A stretch of DNA of 64,000 nt from Nomia melanderi. Its lineage: Eukaryota; Arthropoda; Insecta; Hymenoptera; Halictidae. The notes beneath the pieces are model-generated. The model had not been told where the DNA came from. It ran no database searches and saw only the letters and a list, made by a program, of their open reading frames with translations. The DNA lies in contig NC_135002.1 of assembly GCF_051020985.1 (NCBI RefSeq), forward strand, positions 558,001 to 622,000, read 5' to 3'. A program made the translations under genes and the position numbers. This document shows positions 12,534 through 27,500 of this stretch, piece by piece. Every line of letters begins with the position of its first letter. Positions within the stretch are counted from its first letter, which is position 1.

Positions 12534-15500
12534 GTAATCTCCTGTTCCACGTGCGGGACCCGCGACCGTCTACCGGCGGCTCCACGAATTCTCGCCTCTC
12601 ACCCTGTCCCCGCAACGGTTTTCGGTCCCTTTATTCGACTCGCTTTGAACGCGCCGCCGGATTTCGCGGTGGAGACGCTCGGGAAACGTTAAATCGAGCG
12701 TACGCGGCTCAGACCGAGAGAAATGAAGTCCGATTTCGCTGGAATAGTCGCGCGTTGTCGGAGCAAACGATGTTTACGTTTGTCGTTCCGTTGCACGATC
12801 GTTTATATATTTCATTCTTTATTCGTTCGGTACTAGTCGACGCAGTGTCGCTACGCAAGAATGAAATCGCGACTGAACGGATCGGTAGTAGTTAAACGAT
12901 ATTAACGCGCCATTCTCGACGTGTCTTCTGATTTTTCATTTTGATTTTCCGGTCTGTAGTGAATAGAAATCCGTATCTTTTATATTTCCACACTGTACAT
13001 CCATTTAACAGGTTGAATGCAGGTTACCTCGTTGTCCTATAATATCGCGTCGGACTCGTAACGAGAATTTCGAACTGAATTCGGCAGAGATGCTTGATAA
13101 ATTCCTAACCGCAACGTAGACTCATCGGTTCCGAGGGAAATCATAGGGCAACGGGTCGAAAGTCTCGGGTCTCGGACAGAAAGGCGGCTTCGACGTCCTG
13201 TATTCTAGACCGACGACGGAAAGATGACGAAGGGAGACGAAGATCCAATGAATTATGCGGGAATCGGCACGATCCCGATTCAATTTTCGCGTTATCCGCG
13301 GACAAACACCGAGGCTCGTCCGATTCCCCGATAGCGAGCCCCCCGTTCCGAGCAATTACCGCTTTTCCATTACCCCTTCCAGCCGTGTAATTAAATCGAC
13401 CCGTTACGTCGGATTTATGTAACGCCGCTTCCGCGTCGGGCCACGCGACCGATCGCGTTCTTGCCGCTCGTGCTCGTTTTCGGGAACGAGCGTTTCACCC
13501 CTCGCCTCGCCACTCGTTTCGTCTCGGACGTTTCTGCTTACGCTGTTTCATTTTGTCGCGATTCCGTGGATACGACTGTTGTAAAAAAGCTCGACTGTTA
13601 CAGATTCGATTGAATTTTGTTTATGAAAAGACAATTCTTTCGCTTACGGCGCGAGATTTATGAAAGAATCGACAAAATCGAGTCATCGCGATCGCAATCG
13701 AGTTAACCACTTGCGCTGGAAATGAATTCCGAGATTTGTTGAATTTTGTTTTCACTCGCTTTACGCTGATATGTACACCAATTTTGTTTGTTAATCATTC
13801 TGTATAGATACATTTCGAAACAATTTGATAGGCGCAATGCAACAAGATTGTCATGTGTGAAAGACATAATTGAGGATTTTGTAACAGAAACATCTCGACG
13901 TGCGTGGCGCGTCTTTCCAGCGTAAGTGGTTAAAACAGTCGTCGGAACTGTACCGGGGAACGGTGTTTGCCTTTGAAAGCTGTCGGCGAGCATTTAACGG
14001 TGGCCTTTGTAGAATCTTCGAAACAACGCGTGACGACCGCGTGAAAATTCGAGGCTGTAGTTTGTTTTTGAATCTTGAGAAAAACGTTCCGCGATGCTAT
14101 ACGGATAATTTATATGAACGACGCTCGAAAAACGGTATTTCGTCGCGACACCCACGGTTTCTTTTGAGAATGACTAACGGGAATTTAACGGGACCCCGGC
14201 CTAAATCATGCAAAGAACGGTATTGACATGTTTGTTCATGATCCTGTCAGGTTATGCAAAAGTCCTGCCGCTGCGGATTCATGTACGGGGAGTTGACGGA
14301 CAAAGAGTTGATCGCCAGGATAGAGGAATGCCTCGAGGGCCAGATACACGATCAATTCGAGATCCCGCTCTACAAGAAGAACAGTAAGTACCAGAGGATG
14401 CATGGCAGCGTCGCTGCGCGGAGAGAACTTTAACCCTTTGCACTCGGAAGCGTTTCGCTGGAAATATCCGACATTTCTCGACGAGACAAACATTCTCTGA
14501 AGCCAACTAATCGGAAACTATTCGTAAGCGGAAGAAACAGCTGCTTTGAAATACCATTTATTAACACGGACGAATTTGGTTTATTCACAGTTTTGCAAAT
14601 TATGCATTCGTGTTATTTGCAAGTTGAATCTTTAACGCTTAGCCAACCGAATGAGGTCTCTCACTTTTCACTTAGCTAGGTATTGCCTTTTATTCTGTTC
14701 ATCTTTTATTTTGTTATTTAGTAAGTCTCGAAGTGGGATTATTTGCAATTATTTACAAAACAGTTTCTAGCCGAATTCATTGAATCAGTTCAATTGAAGA
14801 TAATGAATGGGGTTGTAGTTATAGTTTTTTTAAAGACTAACTGTAAATTGAGTCTCAGAGACTCTCTTCCATGTGTCGTAACGACGTTACATTTGAGACT
14901 TCAGATTTTTGCTACATCGAGTCCGAACGGAGACCGAGCGTCGCGTCTCGAGCGCGAAGGGTTAACTGCGGCGTTCGTGGCTATTTCCACGCCGAGAACC
15001 GACGATTTCGGATTCACGACCAGTGTCCACCCTCCGGCGAACCTGTCGGGTTATTTTCGAGAATTTATGGCCGCGCGGAAGCGGTGTTTTATCGCCGTTC
15101 GAGCGACAGACGCGCGATCGGGGCTCGAGGTGGAAGAATGAATAGCTTATACGGATACTAGAGTCATTTTTTATTGACGAACAGCATTCGAACATCTCTC
15201 CGGGGCTAGGCTGTTCACCAGAACTGTAAATAGTTCAGTTGTTGCGGTAAAAGCGAAGCGTTCGAAGGTTTTCTCTCGATCTTCGATTTCGAAGCACTGG
15301 AAATTGACGAATTCTAGGAGAGCCTTGCGAATTCGCTGCTACTATCGCTCCATAATTTCACTAAAGTAGAATAAACAGTTCGATTACTTTACAATCTACT
15401 GCAGAATCGATTAGCAATATCTTTGCTTCCTTTTGGCAACGCGATGCAACAAAGATCATCGCTATTGCCAGATTTTACGAGAAACTTGCGAATTCGTTGC

Positions 15501-18500
15501 GACTATCGCTCCATAATTTCGCTGAAGTAGAATAAACAGTTCGATTACTTTACAATCTACTGCAGAATCGATTAGCAATATCTTTGCTTCCTTTTGGCAA
15601 CGCGATGCAACAAAGATCATCGCTATTGCCAGGTTTTACGAGCACTTCTCCCCGAAGAAATCGATGAAATCGATACGTAATGTCAAAGTTTAGTCAACCG
15701 ACTCGTGTTGGTAGGAAGGAACGCAATCGAACTAGAGTCTAGCGGTCGTAGAGCGTATTTCGAACTTCTCGCCCGAGGGTGGCCAAAGGAAATCGTCGGT
15801 TCCCAACGCGCGGCGCCATTGGGCACGGATTTACGCGTTGCATGCCGTTGTGCATGCGGAAAAGACGCTGGCCTTTAACGCACCGGTGTTCGGTGTTCAC
15901 AGATCATCCACGCCAACGCTTCTGACCCTTGCTGACTGTCTTTCTCCCCGCGTTTAGGGTGGACCGAGGCGAAAATAATTTTCCGTTCGATAAAAAAGAA
16001 GCGAAAAATATTTCAACGTCGATATTCAGCTCTCGCGCTGGAAAGACGAGCCACGCGCGTCGACGCTTTTTTTCTTTCGAAACTGCCGATCGCGTTTTAC
16101 GCGCATCGATAGACTTGTTGCATCGCGCACACCAGATTCTTTGGAAACCGGGTAAAAAGAAAATTCATTGGACAAGCCTCTGCCAAATCTCCGAATTAAT
16201 TTCCAGCGCGAGCGGCCGATCGATTCGCCTCGATCCATCCTATCTGCTCTCCCCCTTTCTCGATGTTCTCTGTATGTTTTCCACGTGGCAATATATAATT
16301 CGATATTCATAAGCAGTCGAGAACGCAGTCGCTGCAAGGTACAGTATTCGGATCACGGAATGTAAAGGGTTCATGGCGTCGTCGCAGTTCTCGATATGGA
16401 GGCTTTCGGGCGTGAATGTCGTTTTGGAAATGTTCAGTGTTTCGAGGTATCGAGGAAATATCGTAGCCTTTTCCCTTTTTATTTTATCGAAGGAAACAGT
16501 TGTTGCTAATTCGAGGGACTTGGTTTTAACGTTCTATCAAATTATTCCCTGAAAATAGAGGTACGTTGGAACACTGAACGCGTTTCTTCCGAACGGTTTA
16601 CGTCTAGGAAGCAAAATTGACAAGGACTGTACCGATTGCGATAGTTTCGCGGCAAGGAATAAGCGAATCCTCCTAAGCAACCGAGCGACCCATTCGGCGA
16701 ATTACAATATCGCCGGCGGAGCACAATAATGAATGATCGTTCTGTTTCAAGGTGCTCAACGAGGTATGTCTAGCACAGGTTCGCAAATGAGCGCTCGAAA
16801 GACCCACCAGTAAGTCAGCCCCGATTCTACCAATACAATCACAATAATAATTCATAGTTTTGTCTTTTATCTATCTCTCTCTCTCTGTATCTATCTGTCT
16901 TTGTATTTATTTCTTCATAAGAGTGTCTCGTGACATATGAGAATCGCTTTGAGGACGGCTTCAGCGCGCAAAGAGAATAAACAAAGTTAATGTAATGTTT
17001 ACGTTTAACGAAATCTTCCATGAGAAGCGTCTTATTGTTCGTCGCTTGAATTAAAGATCTGTCATACTGTTCTTATTCATATTGTTGTTCAATTGTTAGT
17101 TACTCTATTCATTGATAAATTGAATTTGTTGAATGAGTATTTCGAAATCTTTTTTCATTCTTCCGATGGGCTGAAGCCGTCAGCAAAGTGTTCTCCGTGT
17201 GTTTCGAAACACCCTGTATATATACATATATACATATATATAAAAACATTAATGAGTATGTACATTGGAGCTATATTGTATACGATTATTATACGCCCAT
17301 CTCTAGCGTGAGCAAGAGACGACACACGTACAAGGATCGTCGAACGATCCCTGGACCAAGGGGCGCCCATAATGAGAGGACATTATTCGACCTCCCGCCT
17401 ACTCTTGAATTCAGTTAATTTTTCCCGATTTGTACTAAACATTAGATAATACGCACAAGTACTTGAATTACGCGCAATCATCTTCGCAGTGACTGTCTCC
17501 TCTACCAGCCCAGGGAACTGCCATGGCGGTGTCCGCCATTTTCACTCGTTTCGCTACGATCCGCCATCTTATTTCCTGAAATATTCGAGATTTAATGTTT
17601 CTTCTTTTAAATAAATTCACGAATTCGTTGCCTTTGGGATCGGAAGTGAAGCAACTTTTATTTTTATCGTTCGATATATTTCTTTAAGAATCTGTGATTG
17701 TATAATCATTTGTCGTTATTCTTTGCGTTACTTCGATATCTTAGGCAACGGATTTTTTGGAAGATCGTCGCATAATCTTTGATAGACACTCTTCGACGGA
17801 TGCTCTCCGTCATTTTCGATAAAGTATAGTGCGGGGAACCGCGCTAAATTCGACTTACAGAAGCAGTTTATCGAGATCGGTAATGGATCACTCGAAAATA
17901 ATATCCCAGGATTTGTTTACCTTACAAGAAAACCTTTCAAGCCTCTCAGGACCCCATATCGCGGTGAAACGATTGCAGTCGAAGCGAGAACTGACGAAAA
18001 TCCTATTTCCAAGGATGGAATCTATTCGATTAGTCGAGAGTAGGTTCGCTGGGCGGGCAGAGAGGCGTAATGTATGCAGGGGTGGGCAGCTCCACGATTT
18101 AAATAAAACCTTTCGAGCAACGAATAAAATCCTACATACACGTGACCAGTTTCTCATCGTATTAACCCAAAAATTCGAGCAAACGAATATTCAACGATAA
18201 TCGCTTAAAAGCATAAACAAACGGAAATCAACAACGTTCGACCCTCTGTCATTTGAATATTTGCAGTTCTTTAATCATGTTTGAGTAACGAAAGATCTTT
18301 AGTTTCCTTGTAATAATTGTCTCCTGATTTTGGTCTCTAGCCTTTTAACGTACTAATGTACGATTTTTAATAATTCCGAAAATTCTAGAATCCATGAAAT
18401 AGTACGGTGCCCGCCCCTGCACGTATGTTTGTCCGTGTGTTTCGTCTTATACAATTGAAAACGCTGCGAGGAGCATATATCGCAAACGAGACGAGTTCAC

Positions 18501-21500
18501 TCGTCGACAAAGTGGCCGTTGACAGCGTAATCGCGAGTTTCTTTGTCGATTTTTGGAACAGTCATAAATGTCACGTCCACCGTAGGTAACCAGCGTACGA
18601 CCCGAGCCGAGATTACCGTACATAGTCGCGCGGAATTAAGGGACCACTGAATTCGATGAAAAAATCATCGATTTTCTCCTTCCCTTGTTTCATTTCAGCG
18701 CCAACGTCACGCTTCTCCATCAAACTCGAATAACTCGGCGAGAAAAAATCGTACTTAAATTTTTAAGGTGTCATTGTAAAGGGCAGACTCCAATGTTCAA
18801 GTCCACGGTGGATTCGATGTTTAAACAAATTCGTTGGCGTCCATAGAAACGTTCGAATTCGTGAAACACTGAAAAAAGGTGAAGAAAGAGTACGTATGCT
18901 CTTTCACTCGGCACATAAAGAGGAAACGTCGCAGGGAAAAGTGATTTAAAGGGATCGAGAATGGAAGGTTAATGTTTGAAAACGAGACTATCCAGAATGT
19001 CGTGCGATCTTTTTCCGCGAAATTACAACGGTTCGAACATCGACATCTTTTCACCGAAGGTTTAGCGATCCCTTAATTCCGTCCAGGAGAAGTCTCCTTT
19101 AGAAATTCTCCCTCTTTCTTTTTTTTCTGGCTCCCTCCCTGGCCGTTCTTTTTCTTTCTTTCCCCGGCTCCCGACTCGACTACGCGGGCGCGGGGTTTGT
19201 AATCGAGCACGATAAGTTCAAAGTGAATTTGTTCGATTGTCGAGCGACCGGCGGGATGAAAAGACGCCGTGGAGAAAGGCGAGCGCGGATTAAAGGGGCG
19301 CTAAAGGGAACGGAAACGAGGGCGGGGGTGGGGGGCGCGAAATATTCGAATAAAATAATATTTATACAGCGTGTCTCGCGCAACTGGGCCAAGCCGCGGC
19401 CTTAAGGCTGTGCGACAAAGCGTAGAGCCTATAGTTACGCGACAAAGCACACGGGACAGCTTGTGCACTCCTTTAACGATTAATTCGAACATTCGAAATC
19501 GATCGGCGACTCGCGCAATTTTTCACTGTTCTTCAAGTTTTTATTTTCGATACGTAATTCGGTCTTCTTGTAACTGTAAATTTCAAACTATAATTCGTTT
19601 AAAACAAAATAGAGAGTTTTCAGTAGTTTATTTTCAGTAGATACCGTAGCTTTTCGAAAGTTTCTAATTTAATCTTGTAATTTAAAAAGAAGAGGGACCT
19701 ATCTTCCAATCTAGGAATTTCCCAGTCGCCAAGTGAAAACAGAATATCGAAGCTTCCGTCGAACTTTTTCGAAATAAAACTAAACAGAGGGTAAAAGAGT
19801 CCGATGGAGCGAGATTACAAGCCCCCCGCGACCGGAGCCGCGCAATTGTTTCCGTGCCAGCATTAATTACTGATCAGTATCGCCAGGCGAATCCGCGGGA
19901 GCTCGCTCAACGAACCGGAAGCGGCCGAAGGACGGAAAAAAGTGAATCGGATAATCTCCTCGATAATGTTCCAGGAGCAGCAGGCTCGGCCGCGAATTTC
20001 CGGTTGCGAAGGAACTTCAAGTGTTCTTCGCACGCATTTCGTAATTATAATATAAATTTCTTCCGCAAAATCAACGGAACCGTGAAACTCTCCACTCGAA
20101 GAAATAATTAAATTAAATTAAATAATGGTTGTCATGGTTGTGTCTCGATTTGGACACGTTCAAAAATTCCTCATTGCTTTTATATATTATTTTATATTAC
20201 ACCAATTTCCAAACATTAGAAAATTTCTAATTCAGATCTCGTTACTTCAGACACCGTGTTATCAGAAAATTCTCAGCAGATCTCGACATATTTCAAGAGG
20301 GTTCTTCACGATATTAAAATGTTTCCATTGAAGCTACCCTCGGTCCGCAACTCGAGAGATAAAAACAGGCCGAAACCGATTCCACCAGCGAAACGTCGAA
20401 GCGACGCGACTTTTTCGCCCGCGGACGGTTCGCCGGAAGCTCCCGTCGACGCTTGCCCAGCTATTGTAGCCGCGCAGCCCGCGAACGCCGCTTAATTAAG
20501 CGTACATCGTCGAGCATCGGGGTGGAAAGGACAAAAACCGTTGTCGCGCGATGTTCCCGGGGCGAGAACTCGACGATCGGGACGTCGAGGAGCTTTTTTT
20601 CAGGGGAGGCCGGCTGTACAAGCCTTTTCAATCGAAACTTGTCCACGGAAGCGGTTCGAGTGTCTCCTGGACCTAGTTATCGATTCCTGGACTCCGAAAG
20701 TTTCCAAATTTCTATCGATTCGATTCGGGCTGCGTCAACGTTTGAATCTTCAAAATGTCAACGTTCTATTAACCCTTTGCACTCGGAAGTATTTCGCTGG
20801 AAATACTTAACTGTACAAAGACGATATTCGTTTAAATGAACTCGAAGAGAAAATCACAGGTAAACTGAGAGACAAAGCCTTTTTATCCGAATATTTCATA
20901 CACCGATGTATTAGACAGTTCAATATTAAATATCAATCTTTATACTTTTACTGCAAAACAATTTCAAAGTGCACCAACGTCCGCGACTTCATGAGAATTC
21001 GAGCCGAAAGTTTTCGACGGCAGATGTACGCTCGCGGAGCAACGATTCCTCGAGCGACAGTTTTCCATTGCGAGTCGCGCTTTCGAGGAAATGAAATAAC
21101 TGAACGCATAATTTTCGAGTGCCTCTGGCTCGTGGTAATTGCAACGTAGTCCTGGCCAGGCTCCGTCCGCCCCCACTCGACACACGCGACGCTGATTTGC
21201 ATGGGTGGCACGAGTTTGCCCACGAGGAAGGTTCCCGGTTCGCGCAGCTTCGCCAGACCCCAGCCGTTTCCCTCTCTCTCTCTCTCTCTAGTTGATTAAC
21301 CGGCATGCCTGCGAACCGTATTTACTCTGTGTTACTCGGTAGTGTACAAGCAACAGCTTCCATGTCCGTAGCGTGATAGATAGCGATAACGTTGGGCTCG
21401 CCCTGCGGGAAGAACGCTCGGGGAAGCTTGACCATCTTCCCTGCAACGAAAGCCTTCGACCCTGAGACGCCTAACGCGCCGGGGCAAGGAACCGAATCGG

Positions 21501-24500
21501 AGAACTTCGAACGACAGTTGCTTCTCCGTCGAAACGTTTTGCAATATCTGTTGCACTGTTATTGGAGTTGATCGGTAACTGATTCTCGAGAATTCTCAAG
21601 GAAGAATATTCAGGTTTGTCCGACTAGTTTATGGGATATTCTCCTTAATTTCACTGCATTGTCCGTTGCCTGATTAGCACATTTCTATTTCATATTTTCA
21701 ATTGTTTTTCAACGTTCAAGCTTTGCCTCGAACCCAATGAGATCTTCCTGCACGGTGCTCGAGCTTATTTAGAAGAGTCGAGTAGTTAGTTAGATAGAAG
21801 CGAAGTAGCTGCCGTTTAAGTTGCTACCGGCCAGAATCTCCGTGAAATGACAGCGTCCCTCTTTCCGCTTGATGCGCAGAAACACCGCTATGGCTGATCC
21901 TGCAAATAGCGCCGATCAAAAACGAACGGGACCTGGTGGTCCTGTTCCTGCTGACCTTCCGGGACATCACTACCCAAAAGCAGACAATCGAGGCGGACGA
22001 CAGCAAGAGCGGCCTATCCAAGTTCGCGAAACTCGCCAGATCGGTCACCAGGTCCAGATCCGTTCTTGTCTCACAGTTCAGCTCCCATCTGCCAGCCCTC
22101 AAGGACTCCGCGTTGCCGACCACTGCGAAACAATCGCATCTAACTCACGTAAGTGCCTCGCAGATCAATCTGATGCATCCGCGATGAGTACCATTCTTTT
22201 ATTTTCAAACTTCCGATTCGTTGGACCTAGATTATAGAAGCGTTCACCATTCGGGAAGGTGTCTAGCTGTAGAGAACTTAAATTCTCCAGAAAACACGCG
22301 TTTGGTGTAAAATTTCACGAGAACTTTATTTTAACACTAAAACTACCGAGCAGTTCAATTGACCTTTGAAAATTTCAAAAATTTCATTTCAATTTGCGTA
22401 GTGCTAAATGAATTTCTTTAATAATTTCTTAGAGAAACATTTCTTACCTTTCTAATAATTGCAAAAAGAAGACATCAGGCACGGGTCATTTGACCCCTCT
22501 GGTAGTTTTAGTGTTAAACATCTTCCCTTCGAATAATGTGAAGTGTTTTCGGCACGTTGGGAACTTCACTTGTTTCTTTGATTCGACTGATTTGAGTTCG
22601 CTGATTTTTATTTCGCTGTTAAATTAGTTGCATTTCGCCAGTTTCCGTATGATGATCGGCTGTTTTTGGCCCCGTCTAGTTATTGACCTTAAGCGGCGAC
22701 GTAATGCCGCAGTACAGGCAGGAGGCGCCGAAGACACCGCCGCACATTTTGTTACATTACTGCGCGTTCAAGGCGATCTGGGACTGGATCATTTTGTGTT
22801 TGACCTTTTACACGGCCATCATGGTGCCCTACAACGTCGCGTTCAAGAACAAGACCAGCGAGGACGTATCGCTGCTGGTGGTCGACAGCATCGTCGACGT
22901 CATATTCTTCATCGACATCGTCCTCAACTTTCACACGACGTTCGTCGGCCCCGGCGGTGAAGTAGTGTCCGACCCAAAGGTACCTACTTTACCATCTGAG
23001 ATCGCCCATGATCATTTCTCTGTATATCTCAAAAACACAAAAGTATTCTCGAAAAAAAAGATTCTAAAAACACTAAAAATATTACAAATATTGATACTAG
23101 AATTACCAGAAAAACAAGTTAGCCCATTTCAGAATGTTTATTTCGCAAATATTTAAAGCACAAGTAAGATACAAGTCCCTTCACATCTCGAGATATGTAT
23201 TGTAATATTTATAAAAAATTGGAGATCGAGCAACTCGTATTGCGTCCACACTGAATCGTTTATCGTTTACGGGCAAGTAGAAACGAAGACCTGTTCAAGT
23301 CCACGTTGTTCGGGTTCCAGGTGATCAGGATGAACTACCTGAAGTCCTGGTTCGTGATCGACCTGCTGAGCTGCCTGCCGTACGACGTGTTCAACGCGTT
23401 CGACCACGACGAGGACGGCATCGGCAGCCTGTTCTCCGCGCTGAAGGTGGTGCGTTTGCTCCGTCTAGGTCGCGTGGTCCGCAAACTAGACCGGTATCTG
23501 GAGTATGGAGCCGCGATGCTCATTCTTCTGCTCTGTTTCTACATGTTGGTTGCTCACTGGCTGGCCTGTGTCTGGTACGTCACTTTAAGGTGATTTTACC
23601 CTGCCCACACACTGAAAGGTAACACAGCTGCGGCAGGATTGACGGCTACCTCGACGTCATTTACATAACCAGACCGGTTAACGGTCGCGGTCACCGATGG
23701 GACTCGTAATCCTCTTGCGTGCAACTCGTTGGGGACCACCGCGGCCAACGGACAGGATGACAATTAACGTCCGCAACGTATACGACGCTCGTTTGTCGCA
23801 TGAACCGTGTAGAATTTCTCGAGCTTTGATAAACGAGTAAGCGACATTTTTTCATTGTTCCTGGAGGAACGTTTAAACTCATGCAAATTTATTTGAGCGA
23901 TGATATTATGTCACAACGAAATGCGCTGGGAGGATCAGTCGATTGTAGAATACTTAATAATTTCATTTGTATTTATTCCTTTTGCGATCTTATAATCTTA
24001 TCCTCGTTATCATTGAATAATTAACCACTGATTCTTGAAGAATCGAGTCCCAGCCGTAACCGCGACGGTTCGAATTAGAAACACGGAGACACGCGCACAC
24101 GACACACTGTGACGCATGAGCCGCTTTCCGCTCTCGTTCCAATCGGGGCTTCGAGCATCTCTCAGCGTACGACGATACATTGTTTGACCGCGGAACAATC
24201 GAAATTTTCGTGGATTCTTCGATGAGAATGTGATTAGCGTCCACTACCCCGATAAGAACGAGACTGCTACAGCTTCTAGAACGGTGACGACGTTTCCGTT
24301 ACCTAGTGGACCGGCTGCCGGCGCGCCAGCCGAAAGAGAACCCGCCCACGACCACGCTGTTTGAAAACAAGACGAGAACTTTGCATCCGTGGCTGATTAA
24401 TTCATCACACGAGCTTCCCAATTACTCTCGCTTGTGCCATGCGCGCTGCCGAAACTAGTAGCGCTTCGATTAGTCGAACAAACGAGAAAACCCAACAGAA

Positions 24501-27500
24501 ACGAACGAGAAGTTAGTGTATAGCAAAGATAGACCAGTTTGTCCGTCAGTGAGAAGAGTATTAGAATATTTTCCACCGAAACAAATTATGCCTGAGGTTT
24601 AGAGTTACAAGGGTTGATGCCTGTGGATTTTTGTGAAAGTGCTTTGTATTGTCAAACATTGTTATCGGTGACTATTATGGTAGTCACGCATAAAATCCTA
24701 TCTCGACTTCGATAAAATGTCTTCGATAAGATAAGACGCCTTCTGTTCTCAAGATCTATATCGGCAACGAACACACAAGAATCCTCGGGCAAACGATAAT
24801 ACTCCCAGCACGTCTAGATCGCGTTTGCGTGACATCGATTGTAAAAAGCTGGCCAAACGAAGTCACGCACACGCGACGCCGGCCTTAGCGGTCGTTCCCA
24901 ATGTTGATTCGTCGATCTTAACACTTTCACGTCCGGTGACACCAACGCGGTGCTATTGGAAATTACACGTATTAAATAATTAAAGTATTAAGTAATTTTA
25001 TATTTTATATTTGTACATTTTACCGGACAACTTTGCAAAAAGTTTCGGCAACGGAGAAGAAAATCTTTGGGAACCGTGCGGACGTGAAAGTGTTAACGCG
25101 CTCGGTGTCGCGGATAAGTCAGATTAGAAACTGAAAAGTCAGCGTTCGAACGAATCTCGAACAACGTAAGACCGAGTTTAGCCTGAAATGAAAAACATTC
25201 ATTTTCGCGTGAAAAACAGATCAACGAATCAACGCAACAGCGAACAGTTGATAAAGGAAACTCGAGAATAGCGAAATAGATGAAGCATGGCAAAGTGCTT
25301 TGACCAAAGTCGCCTATCATTCGCCGATCACGTGGCTGTGGCCGATCGCGATTCATCGCCAACCGTCTGAGAGGAAGTGTGTGGTTGGTTTTGAAGGTAC
25401 TCGATAGGACGATCGGACGCGGACAACGGTGTCCAGTACTCCTGGCTGTGGAAGCTGGCGAACGTCACCCAGTCACCGTACAGCTACCTGTGGACCAATA
25501 CGAGCACCGCGCCGGAACTGGTCGCCGGCCCGTCCCGCAGGACGATGTACGTCACCGCGCTCTACTTCACGATGACCTGCATGACCTCGGTGGGCTTCGG
25601 GAACGTCGCCGCGGAGACCGACAACGAGAAGATCTTCACCATTTGCATGATGATTATCGCCGGTACGACCATTGCGTATAGCGGCGACGAGTAATCGACT
25701 AATAATTATTAAACGCCGCTAACAAGGGAACCCTTCCGACCGGCGCACGCTGATTTTCATGAAACCGATGTGAAATTTCACGTGAATTTCATGAAAATCG
25801 AGTGTTGGTGGAAAAGGTTCCCTCGTAAGTCTGATTAACCCGTTTCCCCGTAACACCGTGTTAGATTCGCGATGAAAGTTTTCAGTCGAATTCGTTAGAT
25901 TCGAGTGTTGTTTACTTATAAGTATGAAATCGGTCTCTTTCTAATAGATTATTAACGATAAGGGTTTGACCATTAGTAACTAACGGTTATCAATAACGAG
26001 TCGCTAGTCGAAATATAACGCGTGAATTGCACAATTTTCTGTAGTCTGTATTTCCGAAGTATTACAATTTGCCCAACTCTGGCCACGGTGCGGTTCTTCG
26101 AGAATATCGATTCGAGCTAGGGAGAGGGGACCTTGAAAGGTCCGACGTATGGTTCACCGCACACGGAAAGGGACACGCGTTTCCCATTCTTCGCTGCTCG
26201 CGAGATGAGACGACGAGGAACACCGACGGTCATGATGCAAGGATGCAGGATCCGTCATCTTTGGATGAATGGATCAATCGTTGGCCAATCAATCGATGCC
26301 TAATTTATTTCAGAGCATTTAACAAGCGCTAGAATTATATTTGTTCATATAATATAGTTGCCAGCTGATTTGCAGGATTAGCAAACGGTTGCACAGGATT
26401 TGGAAAGTGAACAGAGTTTTAAAGACAACCGTTTGGACACAAACGTGGGTGTACCTCGTGGTCTCTTCTCTTAAGGTATAAGCTACGGTAATCTGTCGAT
26501 ACCCGCAGCCCTGCTGTACGCCACAATCTTCGGTCACGTGACCACGATAATTCAACAAATGACCTCCGCGACCGCGAAGTACCACGACATGCTGAACAAC
26601 GTGAGGGAGTTCATGAAGCTGCACGAAGTGCCGAAGGCGCTCAGCGAGCGCGTCATGGACTACGTTGTGAGCACCTGGGCGATGACCAAGGGCCTAGACA
26701 CCGACAAAGTGCTCAACTACTGCCCGAAAGACATGAAGGCGGACATCTGTGTTCATTTGAATCGAAAAGTCTTCAACGAACACCCGGCGTTCAGGTGGGA
26801 GAGCTTTCCTCTACCCCCGGGGATTCCCCTAACCGAATAAAATCGAATTTTCAATGGAACTAGCTAGCAGTCAAACTAACGAGTTTGTATTTCATCGGTG
26901 ATGCGCATTTATTGGGAAACCCCTAAATAGGTAGTTCTAGCGTTAATCGAATTTTCTCTTTCTCCATGAAAACTTTTAACCCTTTGCACTCGGGAGGTGA
27001 CTCTCAGCCACCACGTGATTTACAGTGAAGCTATAAAGTTTGATATTTAATATTATACTTCATATAATACATCAATCTGAGAAATATTGACGCGAAATAG
27101 CTTTGTCCGTCAATTCGCGTGAATTTCTCGTCGAGTTGGTTTTACAAAATATCATCTCATCAGAAAATGTTGAAATATTTCTAGTGACAAACTTGGGAGT
27201 GCAAAGGGTTAAGACGGATGGTCGGACAATAGCGATTATTGATCTTACAAGCAGACCACACGCGTCCATGTGAATTTCTCCGGATAAAATCTACAAATAA
27301 CTGGATTCCTCTCGTAGGCTGGCCTCCGATGGTTGTTTGCGTGCCCTGGCGATGCACTTCACGATGTCGCACAGCGCCCCCGGCGACCTGCTGTACCACA
27401 CCGGCGAGTCGATCGACTCGCTCTGCTTCATCGTGACCGGTAGCCTCGAGGTGATCCAGGACGACGAGGTGGTCGCGATCCTCGGCAAGGGGGACGTGTT

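Larger units (their letters stand above)
14384..21879. other. eag intron, 7.5 kb, no gene recognised
   Basis: The gap runs between the PAS-domain exon and the EAG-linker exon. Fly EAG has a splice variant with a short extra segment at this junction; I saw no convincing homologue here. The intron contains family A elements near 14430 and 20769, a 161-bp tandem duplication at 15324-15645, a TA-rich microsatellite at 17216-17244, and a CT run near 21270-21290. ORFs on both strands are short and unrecognised. Confidence 0.7.
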
